A DNA stretch of 64,000 bases from Pseudomonas sp. (GTDB lineage Bacteria; Pseudomonadota; Gammaproteobacteria; Pseudomonadales; Pseudomonadaceae). A program made the translations under genes and the position numbers. The stretch lies in the NCBI RefSeq assembly GCF_002796985.1, contig NZ_PEKX01000008.1:124001-188000 (forward strand). The letters run 5' to 3'. This document shows positions 58,611 to 64,000 of this stretch, piece after piece (the stretch's first letter is position 1; every line of letters starts with the position of its first letter). The notes under the pieces were generated by a model. It was not told the origin of the DNA. It did no database searches and was given only the letters and a program-made list of their open reading frames with translations.

Positions 58611-60635
58611 CTAGAGCCGCGCCGCCAGCTCCGCGCCATCGCGGATCGCCCGCTTGGCATCCAGCTCCCGTGCCACGCTGGCGCCGCCGATGATGTGGTA
58701 GCGCAGGTTCTGCGCCGCGAGCGTCGGTTGCAGGTCCAGCAGCGGCTCCTGGCCGGCGCAGATCACCACGTTGTCCACCGCCAGGCATTGTTCCTGGCCG
58801 TCGATACGGACGTGCAGCCCGTCATCGTCGATTCGTCGATATTCCACGCCACCGAGCATGCGCACGCCGTGATGCTTGAGGTGTGCGCGGTGTACCCAGC
58901 CGCTGGTCTTGCCTAGCCCGGCGCCAGGGTGGCCGGCTTTGCGTTGCAGCAGCCAGAGCTGCCGGCGGGGTGCGGCGGCGACTGGTGGGATCAGCCCGCC
59001 TCCCGTGGTGTTGTCCAGGTCGATGCCCCACTGGTCGAGCCATTCGCCCAGCGGTTGCGGGCCGTCGCGCTCGGACAGCAGGAAGTTGGCGACGTCGAAG
59101 CCGATGCCGCCGGCGCCGATCAGCGCGACCTTCTGGCCGACCGCTGCGCCGCGCAGTACATCGAGGTAGCTGAGCACCTTGGCGTGGCCGATGCCCGGAA
59201 TCGAAGGCGTGCGGGGCTGGATCCCCGTGGCGACTATCACCTCGTCGTACTCGCCGCTCAGTTCACCGCGCTGGATACGCCGGCCCAACTGCAACTCGAC
59301 GCCCAGTTCGCCCAGGCGCACGGCGAAGTAACGCAGCGTCTCGTGGAATTCCTCCTTGCCCGGCACGCGCTTGGCGAGGTTGAACTGTCCGCCGATTTCC
59401 CCGGCGGCCTCGAACAGCGTCACCCGATGGCCGCGCTCGGCGGCGACACAGGCGGCGGACAAACCGGCCGGCCCCGCGCCGATCACCGCGATGCGCTTGT
59501 GGACCCGCGCCTTGCGGTAGCGCAGTTCGGTTTCAAAGGCGGCGCGCGGGTTCACCAGGCAACTGGCGCGGCGGTTGGCGAAGGCGTGGTCCAGGCAGGC
59601 CTGGTTGCAGGCGATGCAGGTGTTGATCGAATCGGCGCGGCCGGCGGCGGCCTTTTCCACGAACTGCGGGTCGGCCAGCAGTGGCCGGGCCATGGACACC
59701 AGGTCGGCGTGGCCCTCGGCGAGCAGTCGTTCGGCGACTTCCGGCGTGTTGATGCGGTTGCTGGCGATCACCGGCACCCGCAGTTCGCGGCGCAGGCGCG
59801 CGCTGACTTCGGCAAAGGCCGCGCGCGGCACCGAGGTGACGATGGTCGGCACCCGTGACTCGTGCCAGCCGACGCCGGTGTTGAGCAGGTCGATGCCGGC
59901 GCCTTCGAGGGCTCGCGCAACGGTGCGCACCTCGTCCCAGCTGTTGCCGCCTTCCACCAGGTCGAGCAGCGACAGGCGGTAGCTGATGACGAAGCGTTCG
60001 CCCAGCGCGCGGCGAGTACGGCGGACGATTTCCAGCGGCAGGCGCATGCGGTTGCCCAGGTCGCCGCCCCAGCGGTCCTCGCGCTGGTTGGTGCGCGGGC
60101 AGAGGAACTGGTTCAACAGGTAGCCTTCGCTGCCCATGAACTCCACGCCGTCGTAGCCGGCGGCATGGGCGAGTTTCGCGCAGCGCACGAAGGCGGCGAG
60201 GGTGCGCAGGATGCCGCGCTCGGAAAGCTCGCGCGGGGCGAACCAGCTGATCGGCGATTTGATCGGCGAGGCCGAGACCACCAGCGGGTGATAGCCGTAG
60301 CGCCCGGCGTGGAGGATCTGTAGCAGGATGCGCCCGCCCTCGCGGTGCACTGCCTGGGTCAGGCGTCGATGCGCTGGCACCTGCAGGCCGCTGGTGAGGC
60401 TGCTGCCCAGTGGCAGCAGCCAGCCTTCGCGGTTGGGCGCGAAGCCGCCGGTGATGATCAGCCCGACGCCGCCGCGCGCCCGCTCACGGTAATAGGCGGC
60501 AAGCTTGCCGAAGTCCCACAGACGGTCTTCCAACCCGGTGTGCATCGAGCCCATCACCACGCGGTTGCGCAGCTGGAGGGGGCCCAGGTCGAGTGGGGCG
60601 AGCAGGTGAGGGTAGGGCGAGGCGGCGGACGACAT
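58611..60635 (-). CDS. fadH: 2,4-dienoyl-CoA reductase-like NADPH:flavin oxidoreductase
   Basis: A 674-residue enzyme of E. coli FadH architecture (672). N-terminal OYE-type FMN barrel (LLAPLDLGPLQLRNRVVMGS), a 4Fe-4S motif CIACNQACLDHAFANRRAS C, then FAD domain VIGAGPAGLSAACVAAERGH and NADPH domain VALIGAGGIGFDVANFLLSE. Its role is reduction of 2,4-dienoyl-CoA in unsaturated fatty-acid oxidation. Several paralogues occur per genome, so the substrate could differ. Start at 60635 after AAGAG. Confidence 0.9.
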   Translation of the reverse strand: MSSAASPYPHLLAPLDLGPLQLRNRVVMGSMHTGLEDRLWDFGKLAAYYRERARGGVGLIITGGFAPNREGWLLPLGSSLTSGLQVPAHRRLTQAVHREGGRILLQILHAGRYGYHPLVVSASPIKSPISWFAPRELSERGILRTLAAFVRCAKLAHAAGYDGVEFMGSEGYLLNQFLCPRTNQREDRWGGDLGNRMRLPLEIVRRTRRALGERFVISYRLSLLDLVEGGNSWDEVRTVARALEGAGIDLLNTGVGWHESRVPTIVTSVPRAAFAEVSARLRRELRVPVIASNRINTPEVAERLLAEGHADLVSMARPLLADPQFVEKAAAGRADSINTCIACNQACLDHAFANRRASCLVNPRAAFETELRYRKARVHKRIAVIGAGPAGLSAACVAAERGHRVTLFEAAGEIGGQFNLAKRVPGKEEFHETLRYFAVRLGELGVELQLGRRIQRGELSGEYDEVIVATGIQPRTPSIPGIGHAKVLSYLDVLRGAAVGQKVALIGAGGIGFDVANFLLSERDGPQPLGEWLDQWGIDLDNTTGGGLIPPVAAAPRRQLWLLQRKAGHPGAGLGKTSGWVHRAHLKHHGVRMLGGVEYRRIDDDGLHVRIDGQEQCLAVDNVVICAGQEPLLDLQPTLAAQNLRYHIIGGASVARELDAKRAIRDGAELAARL

Positions 60636-60826
60636 GGAAGCGCTCTTGGGCAATCAGGTCCTGCCACCCTACTGGCCAAGGTGCACGTCGGTTAACGGCC
60701 CGGTTGCCGTGCCGTTCGGGCATTTCGGTCAAGCCTTTCGGTTGACAGCTGGCCCACAGGCTCCAGACTCAATCCTATGGCAGGGCTGCAAAGCCCCGAT
60801 CGCTGGCTGAAGTGACGGAGGTCGTC

Positions 60827-61015
60827 ATGAAAGCGATAAAAACAAGACATGCGCGCCATTACCTGCTCGCTGCCCTCATCGGCGTGGCCCTGCTCGGGCT
60901 GCACGAATCCCTCCAGCCGGATCGCGCGCAATCCGCCTGTCGTCCCGACGGTGCCAGTATCTCCTGCGCCTACCCGCCCGTTGCCCATTTTGGGGTATTC
61001 GGCAGTTCGTTCTGA
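60827..61015 (+). CDS. Small exported protein of unknown function (62 aa)
   Basis: A 62-residue protein: basic start MKAIKTRHARHY, hydrophobic core LLAALIGVALLGL, then a short tail with two cysteines (SACRPDGASISCAYPPVAH). GGAGG lies before the ATG at 60827. It looks like a signal-anchored or secreted peptide, upstream of fdnG in the same direction by 154 bases. No homologue recognised. Confidence 0.65.
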   Translation: MKAIKTRHARHYLLAALIGVALLGLHESLQPDRAQSACRPDGASISCAYPPVAHFGVFGSSF

Positions 61016-61023
61016 GTGGCGCA

Positions 61024-61037
61024 CTGACGCGCGTCAA
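61024..61037 (+). promoter_or_regulatory. Anr-like palindrome upstream of fdnG
   Basis: CTGAC-GCGC-GTCAA differs from TTGAC-n4-GTCAA by one base. It is 132 bases before the fdnG start. No -10 box was placed with confidence, so this is tentative. Confidence 0.4.
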
Positions 61038-61168
61038 TGCGCCGCAAAACCTCCGCGTGCATGGTCTGCCCCGCTCAAAGCTGGCGCATTGCGTCTGCTT
61101 GGCTATCTTTTAAGCGGCAAGGGTCCGGCTATGCACCGGACGTACGCTGCCTGATCAGGAGACGCACG

Positions 61169-64000
61169 ATGGATATGAACCGTCGGCAATTTTTCAAGGT
61201 CTGCGCCGTGGGCCTTGGAGGATCCAGCCTGGCGGCACTCGGGGTTGCGCCCCCGGATGCCTTCGCCGACCAGATCCGCCATTTCAAGCTTGCGCGCACC
61301 GTCGAGACCCGCAACACCTGCCCGTACTGCTCGGTCGGTTGCGGCATCCTGCTGTACAGCCAGGGTGACGCGGCGAAGAACGTCGCGCAGAACATCATCC
61401 ACATCGAGGGTGATTCCGATCACCCGGTCAACCGCGGCACGCTTTGCCCCAAAGGCGCCGGCCTGCTCGACTTCGTCCACAGCCCCAACCGCCTGAAGTA
61501 CCCGGAGATTCGCGAAGCCGGTACCTCGGAGTGGAAGCGCATCGGCTGGGACGAGGCGCTGGACCGCATCGCCAAGCTGGTTAAGGAAGACCGCGACGCC
61601 AACTTCATCGAGAAGAACGCCCAGGGCCAGACGGTGAACCGCTGGCTGACCACCGGCTTCCTGGCCGCGTCGGCGTCTTCCAACGAAGCGGGCTACATCA
61701 CCCACAAGGTGGTTCGTTCTCTCGGCGTACTGGCGTTCGACAACCAAGCGCGTGTCTGACACGGCCCGACGGTGGCAAGTCTTGCCCCGACGTTTGGCCG
61801 TGGAGCCATGACCAACCATTGGACCGACATCAAGAATGCCGATCTGATTCTGATCATGGGCGGAAACGCCGCTGAAGCGCACCCGTGCGGCTTCAAGTGG
61901 GTGACCGAAGCCAAGGCGCACAACAAGGCGCGCCTGCTGGTGGTCGACCCGAGATTCACCCGTTCCGCTTCGGTGGCCGATTACTACGCGCCCATCCGTA
62001 CCGGCACGGACATCGCCTTCCTCGGCGGTCTGATCAACTACCTGCTGGAAAACGACAAGTACCAGAAGGAATACGTGCACAACTACACCGACGTCTCCTT
62101 CATCGTGAAGGAAGGCTTCGGCTTCGACGACGGGCTGTTCAACGGCTACGACGCGGAGAAGCGCACCTACCCGGACAAGTCGTCCTGGCAGTACGAGCTG
62201 GGCGAGGACGGTTTCGCCAAGGTCGACCCGACCCTGACGCACCCGCGCTGCGTATTCAACCTGATGAAGCAGCACTACAGCCGCTATACGCCGGACGTGG
62301 TGAGCAACATCTGCGGCACGCCCAAGGACATGATGCTCAAGGTGTGGGAAGAGATTTCCACCACCGCGGCGCCGACCAAGGTCATGACCATCATGTACGC
62401 CCTGGGCTGGACCCAGCACTCGGTGGGCGCGCAGATGATCCGCACCGGCGCGATGGTCCAGCTGCTGCTGGGCAACATCGGCATGCCCGGCGGCGGCATG
62501 AACGCCTTGCGCGGCCACTCCAACATCCAGGGCCTGACCGACCTGGGGCTGCTGTCCAACTCGCTGCCCGGCTACCTGACCCTGGGCATGGACGCGGAGC
62601 AGGACTACAACGCCTTCATCACCAAGCGCACCAGCAAACCGCTGCGTCCGGGGCAGTTGTCCTATTGGCAGAACTATCCCAAGTTCCACGTCAGCCTGAT
62701 GAAGTCCTGGTTCGGCAAGGCCGCCACCAAGGACAACAACTGGTGCTACGACTGGCTGCCCAAGCTGGACATGCCGGGTGCCGGCTACGACGTGCTGCGC
62801 TACTTCGACATGATGTACCAGGGGCAGGTCAACGGTTACTTCTGCCAGGGCTTCAACCCCATCGCCTCCTTCCCCAACAAGGCCAAGGTCAGCGCCGCGC
62901 TGGCCAAGCTGAAGTGGATGGTGGTGATGGACCCGCTGGCCACCGAGACCTCCGAGTTCTGGCGCAATGCCGGCGAGTTCAACGAGGTGGACAGCAAGGC
63001 GATCCAGACCACCGTGTTCCGCCTGCCCACCAGTTGTTTCGCCGAGGAGGACGGCTCCATCGTCAACTCCGGGCGCTGGTTGCAGTGGCACTGGAAGGGC
63101 GCCGAGCCGCCGGGTGAAGCGCGTACCGACATCGCCATCATGAGCGGCCTGCTGCATCGCCTGCAGGCGGCCTATCGCAAGGATGGTGGCGCGTTCCCCG
63201 ACCCGATCCTCGGGCTCGACTGGCCGTACCTGACCCCCCACGAACCCACGCCGGAGGAAATCGCCAAGGAGTACAACGGCAAGGCGCTGGCGGATATCGT
63301 CGATCCGAACAACGGCATGGTCCTGGCGAAAGCCGGCGAGCAGCTCCCCGGCTTCGCGCTGCTGCGCGACGACGGCAGCACCGCCAGCGGCTGCTGGATC
63401 TTCGCCGGCTCCTGGACGCAACTGGGAAACCAGATGGCCCGCCGCGACAACAGCGACCCCTACGCCATGGGCCAGACCCTGGGCTGGGCGTGGGCGTGGC
63501 CGGCGAACCGGCGCATCCTCTACAACCGCGCCTCGGCGGACGTCAGCGGCAAGCCGTGGGACCCGGTGAAGAAGCGCCTGGTGTGGTGGAACGGCAAGGC
63601 CTGGGGCGGCACCGACGTGCCCGACTACAAGGCCGACGTACCGCCGGAAGCGGGGATGAACCCGTTCATCATGAACCCCGAAGGCGTGGCGCGTTTCTTC
63701 GCCGTCGACAAGATGGCCGAGGGCCCGTTCCCCGAGCACTACGAGCCATTCGAGACGCCCATCGGCGTCAACCCGCTGCACAAGAACCCGCAGGCGATCA
63801 GCAGCCCGGCGGCGCGGGTGTTCAAGAACGACATGGAGCTGTTCGGCAAGGCCGACGAGTTCCCTTACGCCGCGACCACCTACCGGCTCACCGAGCACTT
63901 CCACTACTGGAGCAAGCATTGCCGTCTGAATGCCATCCTCCAGCCGGAACAGTTCGTCGAGATCGGCGAGGCGCTGGCGAAGGAACTCGGCATCAAGGCC
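61169..64000 (+). CDS. fdnG: Formate dehydrogenase-N alpha subunit, selenoprotein (3' truncated)
   Basis: The first 944 codons of a ~1,015-residue molybdopterin formate dehydrogenase. A Tat signal MNRRQFFKVCAVGLG sends it to the periplasm. Fe-S cysteines are at 51, 54, 58 (CPYCSVGC) and 93 (TLCPKG). Codon 197 is an in-frame UGA at 61757-61759 in the context QARVU-HGPT, the same position and context as the Sec of E. coli FdnG, followed by a SECIS-like hairpin. It oxidises formate and passes electrons to quinone via FdnH/FdnI, expected beyond the window. Start ATG at 61169 after AGGAG; the frame stays open to the window end. Confidence 0.96.
61757..61795 (+). promoter_or_regulatory. Selenocysteine UGA and SECIS element in fdnG
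   Basis: UGA at 61757 begins a bacterial SECIS. Downstream, GGCA (61774-61777) pairs with TGCC (61783-61786) around an AGTCT loop, matching the apical stem-loop with its exposed U recognised by SelB. Confidence 0.85.

Noticed and set aside
61757..61759. In-frame TGA in fdnG read as a frameshift or nonsense mutation
   Set aside because: Position, flanking residues (ARVU-HGPT) and the downstream hairpin match the known selenocysteine site of FdnG, and the frame remains open for 747 more codons.
61103..63919. Long minus-strand open frame opposite fdnG
   Set aside because: Antisense of a well-conserved coding sequence; the translation (Val/Gly/His-rich) has no family signature.

Overview
The window is a contiguous stretch of a high-GC Pseudomonas chromosome. 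Support for this comes from the speA-sui1-NUDIX-DUF2333-gcbA-ctpL neighbourhood, the amn, rluE, hrpB and rhlE genes, dispersed Pseudomonas-type REP hairpins, and a Sec-containing formate dehydrogenase next to fadH. From memory, gene order resembles the P. aeruginosa PA3950-PA3970 and PA4812-PA4844 neighbourhoods. The species cannot be fixed from sequence alone, but the P. aeruginosa/nitroreducens/citronellolis side of the genus fits best. No tRNA, rRNA, insertion sequence or CRISPR array was seen.

Layout. (1) 1-6050: a catabolic operon with two acyl-CoA dehydrogenases, a crotonase, an MFE-2-like SDR, a nitronate-monooxygenase-family protein and an OprD porin; it looks like beta-oxidation of an unusual acyl-CoA. 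(2) 6100-8483: a TetR regulator with a perfect palindrome at its start and an AidB-like acyl-CoA dehydrogenase. (3) 8500-10300: a small accessory patch with a HigBA-type toxin-antitoxin pair, a lone Bro-N antirepressor-like gene and repeats. (4) 10300-20350: amn, deoC, a SEC-C protein, an MBL hydrolase, rluE, LysR, an MHS-type transporter with an amidohydrolase, DUF2788 and an Lrp/AsnC regulator. (5) 20350-34700: an unassigned small transcription unit, a DUF6515 repeat protein, a CDF transporter, DinB, a lipoprotein, hrpB, envelope and DNA/RNA-metabolism genes, rhlE and a LuxR-type regulator. (6) 34700-43470: chemoreceptor (ctpL), diguanylate cyclase (gcbA), DUF2333, NUDIX, sui1 and speA. (7) 43700-46750: the anaerobic ribonucleotide reductase locus, in which the glycyl-radical segment is a separate 48-residue gene between nrdD and nrdG. 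(8) 46800-60640: MocR regulator, cbpA-cbpM, lipoproteins, FMN reductase, NAT, MATE, idi and fadH. (9) 60800-64000: a small exported protein and the start of fdnG with an in-frame UGA (Sec), cut by the window end.

Anaerobic physiology recurs. The nrdD promoter carries an Anr/Fnr-like palindrome and two NrdR-like boxes 31 bp apart, and fdnG encodes a periplasmic selenoenzyme. Several leaders (porin, MHS transporter, LuxR gene) carry AAnAAnAA Hfq/Crc motifs near the start codon, suggesting catabolite repression. Three interspersed inverted-repeat families are present: REP (A), a GTAGGGCGCATAACGC type (B) and a ~120-bp type (C). Two of the copies supply stop codons to adjacent genes.
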